A DNA stretch of 43,591 nucleotides from Fundidesulfovibrio soli (GCF_022808695.1 NZ_JAKZKW010000022.1:1-43591), one strand, 5' to 3'. Positions 33,971 through 43,435 are shown, counted from the first letter of the stretch. Numbers and translations: made by a program. Notes: a model not told the origin generated them from the sequence alone.

Positions 33971-33986
33971 AACAAGGACCGTGCCA
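33971..33986 (-). promoter_or_regulatory. Candidate sigma54 promoter for pta-ackA
   Basis: On the minus strand TGGCAC (33986-33981), 5 nt, TTGTT (33975-33971), compared with the consensus TGGCAC-N5-TTGCA/T. The -24 element is perfect; the -12 element has TT in place of the consensus GC. Transcription would start near 33958, about 250 nt before pta. Confidence 0.55.
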
Positions 33987-34187
33987 GATGTCCATGTTTG
34001 GCAATGGTGCATGATTTCAAGCCGTTGCTGATTCCCGTCATCTGCACTCTAGACTTATTTTCCAGACAAAACCAGAAGTGAATTGGAGCCGCGGGGTGGC
34101 GTTCCCTCATGGCGGCGGAGGACATGGGTGGTGTGGAATGTTCAACCGCCCGGATACGCAGGGAATGTTTCGAGTAAGGCTCCGCGA

Positions 34188-34205
34188 TGTCCGGTAAACC
34201 GGACA
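34188..34205. promoter_or_regulatory. Palindrome upstream of the pta sigma54 promoter (candidate activator site)
   Basis: TGTCCGGT-AA-ACCGGACA, perfect 8-bp arms. Its centre is about 240 bp upstream of the predicted pta start of transcription, a workable distance for an enhancer-type site. As RNA it could also be a 7-bp stem with a TAAA loop just after nifV, but no T-tract follows. Confidence 0.5.
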
Positions 34206-34258
34206 GGTCCGAATTGCGGGACGGAGCGTATCGTGTTGGGTGGGGATGGGCGGGGAGT

Positions 34259-35359
34259 TCAGCCTGCGCGCAGAATATCCCGTGCCTCCTGCTCCGTGAG
34301 CGGCCTTCCCAGGCGTTCCGAGGCCTCGCGCACGCGGCTCACCAGCTTCTCCACATCCACGGCCGCCGGGTCGATGCCCATTTCGTTGAGCTTGGCGGCC
34401 ACGGCCGCGCGCCCGCTCTTCTTGCCCAGGGCCGTGGAGCGCGTAAGGCCCAGCCGGGCCGGGTCGTAAGGCTCGAACAGGGCCGGGTCGCGGGCGATGC
34501 CGTGCACGTGCAGGCCCGTCTCGCAGGCGAACTGCCCGGTCCCGGCCACGGCCTTGCGCGGCGAAATCTCGATGCCGGCGGCCAGGGCCACGGCTTCGCA
34601 CAGCCCCGGCAGCTCCGCAACGGCGTAGTCGCGTCCCAGGCGCAGGTGCAGGTAGGCGGCCAGCTCCTCGGTGCAGGCCAGCCCGGCGCGCTCGCCCAGG
34701 CCCAGCACCGTGCAGTCGGCGTAGTCGGCCCCGGCCAGCAACCCGGCCAGGGCGTTGCCCGTGCCCAGCCCGAAATCGTCGTGGCAGTGCACGCCCACGG
34801 CGATGTTCACCCCCGCCTTGAGCCGGGCCACGGCCTCGGCCACCGAAAGCGGATTCCAGACCCCCACCGTGTCGGAGAGCCGCACCCGCGCGGCCCCTGC
34901 CGACTGGGCGGCCAGCGCCGCGCGCATCAGGAAGTCCGGGTCGGCGCGTGAGGCGTCCTCCAGGCCCACGGAGACCCGGGCCGCGCCCAGCTCCCCGGCC
35001 AGGGCCACGTGGCGGGCCAGGTGCTCCAGGAGCTGGTCCTCCTCCATCTTCAGGCGGGTGCGCATGTGCGCGGCCGAGACGGGCAGGCCCATGTGCAGCC
35101 AGTCCGCGCCCAGGGGGGCGGCCGTCTCGATGGCGTCGCGGCGGCAGGCAGTCCACACCGAAACGGGCGGGGCGCCGTCGCGGGCGCGGGCCAGCGCCAG
35201 CAGGGCGGCCAGGCTCTCGTCGCGCCCGGCCACGCCAAGCTCCAGCTCGTCCACGCCAAGGCGGCAGAGCCGCTCCAGGATGTCGGCCTTCTGCTCCGGG
35301 CGGAAATAGACCCCGAAGCACTGCTCGCCTTCGCGCAAGGTGGAGTCGATAAGCTTCAC
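34259..35359 (-). CDS. nifV: Homocitrate synthase-type enzyme (NifV-like)
   Basis: A 366-residue member of the alpha-isopropylmalate/homocitrate synthase (HMGL-like) family. Catalytic features are DSTLREGEQ at the N-terminus (usually DTTLRDGEQ), the metal-binding HCHDDFGLGTGNALAG motif and the LGERAG segment. The later KAVAGTGQFACETGLHVHGI segment fits homocitrate synthases. NifV condenses acetyl-CoA and 2-oxoglutarate to homocitrate, an organic part of the nitrogenase FeMo cofactor; the nearby nif operon supports this over isopropylmalate or citramalate synthase. The GTG start at 35359 overlaps the stop of the preceding PAS-GGDEF-EAL gene (GTGA), so translation is coupled to it. Confidence 0.83.
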   Translation of the reverse strand: MKLIDSTLREGEQCFGVYFRPEQKADILERLCRLGVDELELGVAGRDESLAALLALARARDGAPPVSVWTACRRDAIETAAPLGADWLHMGLPVSAAHMRTRLKMEEDQLLEHLARHVALAGELGAARVSVGLEDASRADPDFLMRAALAAQSAGAARVRLSDTVGVWNPLSVAEAVARLKAGVNIAVGVHCHDDFGLGTGNALAGLLAGADYADCTVLGLGERAGLACTEELAAYLHLRLGRDYAVAELPGLCEAVALAAGIEISPRKAVAGTGQFACETGLHVHGIARDPALFEPYDPARLGLTRSTALGKKSGRAAVAAKLNEMGIDPAAVDVEKLVSRVREASERLGRPLTEQEARDILRAG

Positions 35360-37083
35360 GGCGTCCCGCCCTCAGCCCTGCGGGCTTCCCTTACCAGGAG
35401 CTTGGCGAAGTCGCGGGCGGGCACCGGCCGGGAGAAGAGATAGCCCTGGAAGCCGCCGCCGCAGCCCAGCGATTTCAGGAAATCCAGCTGCGCCTGCGTC
35501 TCCACGCCTTCCGCAACCACTTCCAGGCCCAGGTTCCTGGCGATGGAGACCACCGAGTTGACGATGGCCGCGTCCTCCGGGTCGCCGGGCAGGCCACCGA
35601 TGAAGGATCTGTCTATCTTGAGCGTGGAGATGGGCAGCCGCTTGAGGTAGCTCAGCGACGAGTAGCCCGTGCCGAAGTCGTCCAGGGCCACGGTGATGCC
35701 CATGACGGTCAGGGCGGAGAGGCGGCTGTGGGCCTGCTCGAATCCGGTGAGGAACAGGCTCTCGGTCACCTCCAGCTCCAGGCTGGCGGGCGGCAGGCCC
35801 GTGCGCTCCAGGATGGCCATCACCGTATCCACCAGGTTGGGCTGCTCCAGCTGCCGGGCGGAGAGGTTCACGGCCAGCTTCAGGTGGGCGTGGCCCTCGT
35901 CGGCCCAGATGCGGGCCTGCCTGCAGGCCAGCTCCAGCACGAGCTCGCCCAGGGGGACGATGAGGCCGGTCTCCTCGGCCAGGGGGATGAATTCGGCCGG
36001 CGAGACCATGGTCCCGTCGGAGCGGTGCCAGCGCACCAGGGCCTCCATGCCCTGGATGGCCCCCGAGGCCAGGTCCACCTTGGGCTGGTAGTGCACGCTG
36101 AACTCCTCCCGGGCCAGGGCCTTGCGCAGGTCGTTCTCCATCTGCAGGGCGCGCAGCACCTTGTCGCCCAGGTCCTCCGTGAAGAAGGCGTAGCCGCTGG
36201 GGCCGGAGCGCTTGGAGGTGTACATGGCGATCTCGGCGTTGCGCATGAGCTGGCCCGGGTCCGCGCCGTCGTTGGGGGAGATGGCGATGCCCACGCTGGC
36301 CGAGATGCGCAGCTCCTGGCCCATGATCTCGAGCGGCGCGGCCAGGCTGGTCAGGATGCGGCCCGCCACGTGGGCGGCGTCCTCCGGGTCGCGCAGCCCG
36401 GTGAGCAGCATGTAGAAGGTGTCGCCCCCGTAGCGGGAGAGGGTGTCGGCCTGTCGCAAAAGCGGGGTCAGCCTGCGGGCGACCTCCGCCAGGAGCTGGT
36501 CCCCGGCCCTGTGCCCCAGACTGTCGTTGACGGCCCGGAAGCGGTCGAGGTCCAGGCAGATCACGCCCAGCAGGCTCCCGTCGTTGGCTCTGTTGCGCAG
36601 GGCCACGCCCAGGCGGTCCTGGAAGAGGAAGCGGTTGGGCAGGTTGGTCAGGGCGTCGTGGTAGGTCTGCCGGCGGATCAGGTCCTTGTCGCGCTTGATG
36701 TCCGTCAGGTCGTGGAACACGGCCACATAGCGCTGGAGCGCGCCCGAGCCGTCTCGCACGGCGGTGATGGCCAGCCACTCGGGGTAGGCCTCGCCGGACT
36801 TGCGGCGGTTCCAGATTTCGCCGGACCAGTGGCCCTTCTCGGCCAGGGTGCGCCACATGTCGGCGTAGAATGCGTCGTCGTGGCGGTCGGATTTCAGCAC
36901 GCGCGGGTTGTGGCCCACGACCTCACCGGCCTCGTAGCCGGTGATGGTCGTGAATGCGGGGTTAACCCACTCGATGCTGCCGTCCGGGGCCGTGACGGAG
37001 ACGCCCTCGCGGCAGACCCCGAGCACGGTGTGCAGAAGACGCAGGATCTCGTCCTGCGAGAACCTGGGATATGGGGAATCCAT
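35356..37083 (-). CDS. PAS-GGDEF-EAL protein, probable c-di-GMP phosphodiesterase
   Basis: A 575-residue cytoplasmic signalling protein. The PAS domain (about 12-130; SVTAPDGSIEWVNPAFTTITGYEAGEVVGHNP) is followed by a GGDEF domain (about 135-300) whose signature is GGDTF at 219-223. The EAL domain (about 312-565) has an intact EAL at 347-349, the DDFGTGYSSL motif and VVAEGVET. The degenerate GGDEF site suggests little or no cyclase activity, and a GTP-sensing role is possible. The EAL side looks competent to degrade c-di-GMP. There are no TM segments, so the PAS probably senses a cytoplasmic ligand or redox state. It overlaps nifV by 4 nt and follows the TauE-like gene by 31 bp. Confidence 0.9.
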   Translation of the reverse strand: MDSPYPRFSQDEILRLLHTVLGVCREGVSVTAPDGSIEWVNPAFTTITGYEAGEVVGHNPRVLKSDRHDDAFYADMWRTLAEKGHWSGEIWNRRKSGEAYPEWLAITAVRDGSGALQRYVAVFHDLTDIKRDKDLIRRQTYHDALTNLPNRFLFQDRLGVALRNRANDGSLLGVICLDLDRFRAVNDSLGHRAGDQLLAEVARRLTPLLRQADTLSRYGGDTFYMLLTGLRDPEDAAHVAGRILTSLAAPLEIMGQELRISASVGIAISPNDGADPGQLMRNAEIAMYTSKRSGPSGYAFFTEDLGDKVLRALQMENDLRKALAREEFSVHYQPKVDLASGAIQGMEALVRWHRSDGTMVSPAEFIPLAEETGLIVPLGELVLELACRQARIWADEGHAHLKLAVNLSARQLEQPNLVDTVMAILERTGLPPASLELEVTESLFLTGFEQAHSRLSALTVMGITVALDDFGTGYSSLSYLKRLPISTLKIDRSFIGGLPGDPEDAAIVNSVVSIARNLGLEVVAEGVETQAQLDFLKSLGCGGGFQGYLFSRPVPARDFAKLLVREARRAEGGTP

Positions 37084-37114
37084 GTACTCCAGCCTTTGCC
37101 GTCGGGCCTGCCGG

Positions 37115-37912
37115 TTAGAAGAATTGCAGCAGCATGCGAGTGGCCATGATGAACAGGAAGACCGCGAAGACCTTCTTGAGCTTGGCCACGGGCAGCTTGT
37201 GGGCGATCTTCGCGCCGGTGGGGGCCGTGAGCATGCTGCAGACCACCAGCCCGATCAGCGCGGGGATGTAGATGAAGCCCAGGGTGGCGTCGGGCAGGCC
37301 CGCCTTGCCCAGGCCGCCGAAGATGTAGCCCACGGTGCCGGCCAGGGCGATGGGGAAACCGATGGCCGCCGAGGTGCCCACGGCCTGGTGCATGGGGATG
37401 TTGCACCAGGTCATGAACGGCACGGAGAGGGTGCCGCCGCCGATGCCCACCAGGGCGGAGATGACGCCGATGCCGGAACCCACCCCGAAGATGCCCTTGG
37501 TGTCGGGTATCTCGCGGGTGGGCTTGGGCTTGATGTTCAAGAACATCTGGAAGGAGACGTAGTAGAGGAAGAAGACGAAGAAGCCCTTGAGGAACCCGCT
37601 GGAGAGGATGGAGGCCAGCCAGCTGCCCGCCAGGGTGCCCACGATGATGCCGGGGGAGATGGCCTTGACCACGTTCCAGCGCACGGCGCCGTGCCTGTGG
37701 TGGGCGCGCATGCTGGAAACGGAGGTGAACATGATGGAGGCGAGCGAGGTGCCCAGGGCCATCTGCATCATGTACTCTTGTGGCATGCCCTGCATGGTGA
37801 AGAGCACGGACAGAACGGGGACGATGACAATGCCGCCTCCGACGCCCAGGAGCCCGGCCAGGACTCCCGCCACGGCGCCAGCGAAGGCGTACAGCAGCCA
37901 GTACGTAACCAT
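37115..37912 (-). CDS. TauE/SafE family sulfite/anion exporter-like permease
   Basis: A 265-residue membrane protein of the TauE/SafE (DUF81) family. It has about eight TM segments arranged as two related halves, each with the glycine-rich signature (AGLLGVGGGIVIVPVL and SALVGIGGGTLSVPFM). Family members move sulfite, sulfoacetate, sulfate or other small anions; the substrate here is unknown. The ATG at 37912 follows GGAG. It heads the minus-strand operon with the c-di-GMP protein and nifV, divergent from nifH. Confidence 0.85.
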   Translation of the reverse strand: MVTYWLLYAFAGAVAGVLAGLLGVGGGIVIVPVLSVLFTMQGMPQEYMMQMALGTSLASIMFTSVSSMRAHHRHGAVRWNVVKAISPGIIVGTLAGSWLASILSSGFLKGFFVFFLYYVSFQMFLNIKPKPTREIPDTKGIFGVGSGIGVISALVGIGGGTLSVPFMTWCNIPMHQAVGTSAAIGFPIALAGTVGYIFGGLGKAGLPDATLGFIYIPALIGLVVCSMLTAPTGAKIAHKLPVAKLKKVFAVFLFIMATRMLLQFF

Positions 37913-38111
37913 CGGATACTCCAGATCGAAAAATTGCGGCGCAGGGCGCCGCTGGGCCAGGACTACTGGCTTTTGCCGCCGATGTCGACAATCCCCGCCG
38001 GGCGATATCGAGCGCCGTCAGGCTCTCCCGGCTGAAACCGGGCCAGGGCCGCCCCGTCGGTCTTTCGCTCGCCCCCGGTTTTCCGGAGAGAGCCGACACC
38101 AGTGGGCACTG

Positions 38112-38141
38112 ATCTTACAAAAAGGAGAACAAAATTGTAAA
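38112..38141 (-). promoter_or_regulatory. Candidate promoter for the TauE-like/PAS-GGDEF-EAL/nifV operon
   Basis: Minus strand TTTACA (38141-38136), 18-nt spacer, TAAGAT (38117-38112). The leader would be about 190 nt. It overlaps the inverted repeat TTACAA-N14-TTGTAA (38115-38140), which might equally be an activator site for nifH, being about 160 bp upstream of the predicted nifH transcription start. Confidence 0.3.
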
Positions 38142-38150
38142 CTATTTTGA

Positions 38151-39152
<1,002 letters not shown>

Positions 39153-39194
39153 CGGCCGACGGAACAACCATAGAGCAAGACAGGAGAAAGCAGC

Positions 39195-39557
39195 ATGTCC
39201 CTTATCATGATCCGTTCCATCGTCCGCCCCGAGAAGGCCGACGACGTGATGGCCGCCCTCATGGACGCCGGCTTCCCGGCAGCCACCAAACTCGCGGTCG
39301 CCGGCCGCGGCAAGCAGCGCGGCATCAAGATCGGCGAAGTGACCTACGACGAGATTCCCAAGGTCCAGATCATGACGGTCGTGTCCGAGAAGGACAAGGA
39401 CTACGTGATCAAGACCATCGTTGACTCCGCCCGCACCGGCGGGAAGGGCAACTTCGGCGACGGCAAGATCTTCGTCACCCCCGTGGAGGAGATGTACACC
39501 ATCAGCTCCGGCGTGAAGGAGACCGACCTGTCCAGCATCGGGGAGGCCAGGCCATGA
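39195..39557 (+). CDS. nifI1: PII-like nitrogenase regulator NifI1
   Basis: A 120-residue PII-family protein encoded between nifH and nifD. MSLIMIRSIVRPEKADDVMAAL is the PII start, and GGKGNFGDGKIFVTPVEE is the conserved C-terminal signature. In methanogens NifI1 and NifI2 form a complex that binds NifDK and blocks access of NifH when nitrogen is plentiful, relieved by 2-oxoglutarate. The same role is expected here. Its stop overlaps the start of nifI2 by ATGA. Confidence 0.93.
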   Translation: MSLIMIRSIVRPEKADDVMAALMDAGFPAATKLAVAGRGKQRGIKIGEVTYDEIPKVQIMTVVSEKDKDYVIKTIVDSARTGGKGNFGDGKIFVTPVEEMYTISSGVKETDLSSIGEARP

Positions 39558-39928
39558 AGGAAGTCATCGCCATCGTTCGCATGAACAAGATGAACCAGAC
39601 CAAGAAGGCGTTGACCGACGCGGGTATCGCGGCCTTCTTCGCCCACGAGGCCTGGGGACGCGGCAAGGGGCTGGTGAACTCGATCGTGGCCGCGGGCGCG
39701 GCCCAGGGCTACCAGGAAGCGGCCGAAGTGCTCGGCAGCAAGGGCAAGCTCTTCGCCAAGCGCCTGATCACCGTGGTGGTGCCCGACGAGAAGGTGAGCA
39801 CCGTGGTGGACGCCATCATGGCCGCCAACAAGACCGGCCAGGCCGGCGACGGCAAGATCTTCGTGGTGCCCATGGCCGACTCCGTGCGCGTGCGCACCAG
39901 CGAGAGCGGCACCTGCGCCATCGAGTAA
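39554..39928 (+). CDS. nifI2: PII-like nitrogenase regulator NifI2
   Basis: A 124-residue PII-family protein that partners NifI1. MKEVIAIVRMNKMNQTKKAL starts the fold; the T-loop region differs from NifI1 (HEAWGRGKGLVNSIVAAGA...), as is typical for NifI2, and the end has GQAGDGKIFVVPMADSVRVRT. The ATGA overlap with nifI1 implies coupled, near-equal synthesis, suiting a hetero-oligomer. nifD starts 45 bp downstream. Confidence 0.93.
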   Translation: MKEVIAIVRMNKMNQTKKALTDAGIAAFFAHEAWGRGKGLVNSIVAAGAAQGYQEAAEVLGSKGKLFAKRLITVVVPDEKVSTVVDAIMAANKTGQAGDGKIFVVPMADSVRVRTSESGTCAIE

Positions 39929-39973
39929 CCGGCTCCACGAGCCCCGAAACGGAGCCCCTGAAGAGGAAGCATT

Positions 39974-41623
39974 ATGGACGCCCCGATCACAGATAAGGTC
40001 GCCCCGGCGATCGACCCTGAAGAAGTAAAGAAGGAGCTTCTGGCCAAGTACCCGCCCAAGGTCGGCCGCAAGCGCTCCCAGCAGATATTCATCAAGGAAA
40101 ACGAGGGTCCCGAGGACCGCGAGGTGCTCTCCAACGTGCGCACCGTCCCCGGCATCGTGACCATGCGCGGCTGCACCTACGCGGGCTGCAAGGGCGTTAT
40201 TCTCGGCCCCACGCGCGACATCGTGAACATCACCCACGGCCCCATCGGCTGCGGCTTCTACTCCTGGCTGACCAGGCGCAACCAGACCGACGCGTCCGCC
40301 CCCGGCGCGGAGAACTACATCCCGTACGCGTTCTCCACCGACATGCAGGACGAGGACATCATCTTCGGCGGCGAGAAGAAGCTCAAGAGGGCCATCCAGG
40401 AAGCCTACGACCTGTTCAAGCCCAAGGCCATCGCCATCTTCTCCACCTGCCCCGTCGGCCTCATCGGCGACGACGTGCACGCCGTGGCCCGTGAGATGAA
40501 GGCCCTGCTCGGCATCAACATCTTCGGCTTCTCCTGCGAGGGCTACAAGGGCGTCTCGCAGTCGGCCGGCCACCACATCGCCAACAACAAGATCTTCACC
40601 GAGGTCATCGGCACCTCCGACACGCCCAACCGCACCGGCAAGTACAACATCAACATGCTGGGCGAGTACAACATCGGCGGCGACGCCTTCGAGATCGAGC
40701 GCATCCTGGACAAGTGCGGCATCACCGTGAATGCCACCTTCTCCGGCAACTCGACCTACAACGACTTCGCCTCCGCCCAGATGGCCGACCTCTCCTGCGT
40801 CATGTGCCACCGCTCCATCAACTACGTGGCGGACATGATGGAGACCAAGTACGGCATCCCCTGGATCAAGGTGAACTTCATCGGCGCCCACGCCACGGCC
40901 AAGAGCCTGCGCCGCATCGCCGCCCACTTCGGCGACCCCGAGCTGATCGCCAAGGTCGAGGAGGTCATCGCCGAAGAAATGCCCCTGGTCGAAGAGGCCC
41001 TAGCCAAGATCAAGCCCCGCACCACGGGCAAGACCGCGATGCTCTTCGTGGGCGGCTCCCGCGCGCACCACTACCAGGAGCTCTTCGCCGAGCTCGGCAT
41101 GACCACCCTGGCCGCCGGCTACGAGTTCGCCCACCGCGACGACTACGAAGGCCGCCACGTCATCCCGACCATCAAGATCGACGCCGACTCCCGCAACATC
41201 GAGGAGCTGCACGTCGAGGCCGACCCCGAGCGCTACAGCCCCCGCATGAGCGAGGAGGACATGAAGGCCCGCGAGGCCGCCGGCTGGAAGTACAAGGAGT
41301 ACGAAGGCCTGGTCCCCGACATGGCGCCCAAGACCATGATCATCGACGACCTCAACCAGTACGAGGCCGACAAGCTGATCGAAATGTACAAGCCCGACAT
41401 CTTCTGCGCCGGCATCAAGGAGAAGTACTCCGTGCAGAAGATGGGCGTGCCCCTGAAGCAGCTGCACTCCTACGACTACGGCGGTCCGTACGCCGGGTTC
41501 CGGGGCGCTGTGAACTACTACAAAGACATCGACAGGATGGTGAACACCAAGGTCTGGAGCAAGGTCAAGGCTCCCTGGGCCGCGGACGGCCCCGAACTCA
41601 CCGCCTGCTACGTGGCCGGCTAG
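39974..41623 (+). CDS. nifD: Nitrogenase molybdenum-iron protein alpha chain
   Basis: A 549-residue NifD. P-cluster cysteines are C67 (RGCTYAGC), C93 (GPIGCGFYSW) and C159 (STCPVGLIGDD). FeMo-cofactor ligands are C278 (MCHRSINY) and H498 (QLHSYDYGGPY). The substrate-site histidine in QSAGHHIAN is present. About 53 extra residues lie between C278 and H498 relative to the Azotobacter protein, mainly around 415-465 (RYSPRMSEEDMKAREAAGWK region), the insertion seen in the clostridial/anaerobe group of NifD. All ligands are intact, so it is a molybdenum enzyme. Confidence 0.97.
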   Translation: MDAPITDKVAPAIDPEEVKKELLAKYPPKVGRKRSQQIFIKENEGPEDREVLSNVRTVPGIVTMRGCTYAGCKGVILGPTRDIVNITHGPIGCGFYSWLTRRNQTDASAPGAENYIPYAFSTDMQDEDIIFGGEKKLKRAIQEAYDLFKPKAIAIFSTCPVGLIGDDVHAVAREMKALLGINIFGFSCEGYKGVSQSAGHHIANNKIFTEVIGTSDTPNRTGKYNINMLGEYNIGGDAFEIERILDKCGITVNATFSGNSTYNDFASAQMADLSCVMCHRSINYVADMMETKYGIPWIKVNFIGAHATAKSLRRIAAHFGDPELIAKVEEVIAEEMPLVEEALAKIKPRTTGKTAMLFVGGSRAHHYQELFAELGMTTLAAGYEFAHRDDYEGRHVIPTIKIDADSRNIEELHVEADPERYSPRMSEEDMKAREAAGWKYKEYEGLVPDMAPKTMIIDDLNQYEADKLIEMYKPDIFCAGIKEKYSVQKMGVPLKQLHSYDYGGPYAGFRGAVNYYKDIDRMVNTKVWSKVKAPWAADGPELTACYVAG

Positions 41624-41634
41624 GAGGAACTACC

Positions 41635-43017
41635 ATGGCTATGCTCAGACACACACCGGCCGAAATCACGGTCGACCGCACGGCCCTGACCATCAACCCG
41701 GCCAAGACCTGCCAGCCCGTCGGCGCCATGTACGCCGCCCTGGGCATCCACGGGTGCATGCCGCACTCCCACGGCTCCCAGGGATGCTGCGCCTACCACC
41801 GCTCCGCGCTGACCAGGCACTACAAGGAGCCAGTCACCGCGGCCACCAGCTCCTTCACGGAAGGCTCCTCGGTGTTCGGCGGGCAGGCCAACCTGCTCAC
41901 CGCCATCCAGAACATCTTCTCCGTGTACGAGCCCGAGGTCGTGGCGGTGCACACCACCTGCCTCTCCGAGACCATCGGCGACGACATGACCCAGATCGTG
42001 GAGAAGGCCCGCTCCGAGGGCAAGGTGCCCGCGGGCAAGCACGTGATCTACTGCAACACCCCCTCCTACGTGGGTTCGCACGTCACGGGCTACTCCAACA
42101 TGGTGCAGGGCATGGTCAAGAACCTGGCCAAGTCCTCCGGCGCCAAGAACGGCAAGGTCAACGTGATCCCCGGCTTCTGCGAGCCCTCGGACATGGCCGA
42201 GATCAAGCGCCTGGCCAAGCTCATGGGCGCGGACGTGACCATGTTCCCGGACACCTCGGGCGTGATGGACGCCCCCCTGACCGGCAAGTACGAGATGTTC
42301 CCCAAGGGCGGCGCCACCGTCGAGGAGATCATGTCCTCCGGCGACGCCGTGGGCACCATCGCGCTGGGCCAGTGGGCCACCGCCGCCCCGGCCAAGTACC
42401 TGGACGCCGAGTTCAAGGTCCCCTGCGAGATCATGGGCCTGCCCTTCGGCATCGAGGACACCGACGCCTACATCATGGCCCTCTCCAAGATGAGCGGCAA
42501 GCCCGTGCCCGCCTCCATCGACTTCGAGCGCGGCCAGGTGGTGGACGTCCTCTCCGACTACAGCCAGTACTTCTACGGCAAGCGCGTTGCCCTGGCCGGC
42601 GACCCCGACCAGATCATCGGCCTGACCAAGTTCCTGGTGGAGCTGGACATGGTCCCGGCCTACATCGTCTCCGGCACCCCCGGCAACAAGCTGGAGAAGG
42701 CCATCCGCGAGATCACCAAGGACGTGCCCGCCGAAGTCAAGTTCAAGTGCCCCGGCGACATGTTCCTGCTGCACCAGTGGATCAAGCAGGAGCCCGTGGA
42801 CCTGCTGATCGGCAACTCCTACATGAAGTACATCGCCCGCGACGAGGACATCCCCCTGATCCGCCACGGGTTCCCCATCGTCGACCGCTTCGGCCACTCC
42901 ATGTTCCCCACCGTGGGCTACAAGGGCGCCCTGCGGCTGATGGAGAAGATCCTCGACGCCCTGCTCACGCGCCGCGACCGCGACGCCTCCGAGACGGAGT
43001 TCGAGCTGGTCTACTAG
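41635..43017 (+). CDS. nifK: Nitrogenase molybdenum-iron protein beta chain
   Basis: A 460-residue NifK. The P-cluster cysteines are C26 (KTCQPVGA), C51 (SHGSQGCCAYHR) and C109 (HTTCLSETIGDD). Compared with the Azotobacter chain it lacks about 45 N-terminal residues, as is usual in the anaerobe group where NifD carries the insertion. The ATG at 41635 follows GGAGGAA, 11 bp after nifD. A much longer in-frame opening from 40714 is antisense-type overlap inside nifD. Confidence 0.96.
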   Translation: MAMLRHTPAEITVDRTALTINPAKTCQPVGAMYAALGIHGCMPHSHGSQGCCAYHRSALTRHYKEPVTAATSSFTEGSSVFGGQANLLTAIQNIFSVYEPEVVAVHTTCLSETIGDDMTQIVEKARSEGKVPAGKHVIYCNTPSYVGSHVTGYSNMVQGMVKNLAKSSGAKNGKVNVIPGFCEPSDMAEIKRLAKLMGADVTMFPDTSGVMDAPLTGKYEMFPKGGATVEEIMSSGDAVGTIALGQWATAAPAKYLDAEFKVPCEIMGLPFGIEDTDAYIMALSKMSGKPVPASIDFERGQVVDVLSDYSQYFYGKRVALAGDPDQIIGLTKFLVELDMVPAYIVSGTPGNKLEKAIREITKDVPAEVKFKCPGDMFLLHQWIKQEPVDLLIGNSYMKYIARDEDIPLIRHGFPIVDRFGHSMFPTVGYKGALRLMEKILDALLTRRDRDASETEFELVY

Positions 43018-43054
43018 ACGACGCATCGGGGGTGCGCGCCCCCGTCCTTACCAT

Positions 43055-43105
43055 ACCGCCCGGCCCGCGCGCGGCCCCGAAAGGGGGGCGCGGGGGCCGG
43101 GCGGT
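43055..43105 (+). promoter_or_regulatory. Large GC hairpin between nifK and the ferredoxin gene
   Basis: Arms starting TACCGCCCGGCCC and ending GGGCCGGGCGGTA pair over about 17 bp, with a second inner stem around GAAA. There is no T-tract, so it is more likely an RNA processing or stability element, or a partial attenuator, than a full terminator. A smaller stem GGGGG/CCCCC lies just before it at about 43028-43043. Confidence 0.6.
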
Positions 43106-43126
43106 AACTCAAAGAGGAGTACGGAC

Positions 43127-43429
43127 ATGGTCAACAAGCCCAAACACCATATCCTGGTCTGCAACAGCTTCCGCGCCAAGGGCGAGCCCAAGGGCGTCTG
43201 CTTCAAGGCCGGCGGCGGCATGCTGCAGTACATGGAGACCGAAATCCTGGACCGCGGCCTGGACATCCTGATCACCGGCTCCGGCTGCCTCAAGCAGTGC
43301 GAGCAGGGCCCCGTGATGATCGTCTACCCCGAGCAGTGGTGGTACGGCGGCATCGACTCCGAGGAGAAGGTGGACGAGATCCTGGACGCGCTGGAGAACG
43401 GCGAGCCCTGCGAAGACTACCTGATCTAG
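43127..43429 (+). CDS. Nif-associated thioredoxin-like [2Fe-2S] ferredoxin
   Basis: A 100-residue ferredoxin of the thioredoxin-like (Shethna/Cp2Fe) type. Cluster ligands are C12 (LVCNS), C25 (GVCFK), C54 and C58 (SGCLKQCEQGP), followed by the conserved PVMIVYPEQWWYG segment. Proteins of this type sit at the end of nif operons in several anaerobes and are thought to serve or protect nitrogenase electron transfer. AAAGAGGAG precedes the ATG at 43127. Confidence 0.93.
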   Translation: MVNKPKHHILVCNSFRAKGEPKGVCFKAGGGMLQYMETEILDRGLDILITGSGCLKQCEQGPVMIVYPEQWWYGGIDSEEKVDEILDALENGEPCEDYLI

Positions 43430-43435
43430 ACTTTA

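Larger units (their letters stand above)
33706..34258. other. Intergenic regulatory region upstream of pta
   Basis: About 550 bp between nifV and pta, both on the minus strand. It contains the candidate -24/-12 promoter at 33971-33986 and the palindrome at 34188-34205. I see no gene and no clear nifV terminator with a T-tract. Confidence 0.5.
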
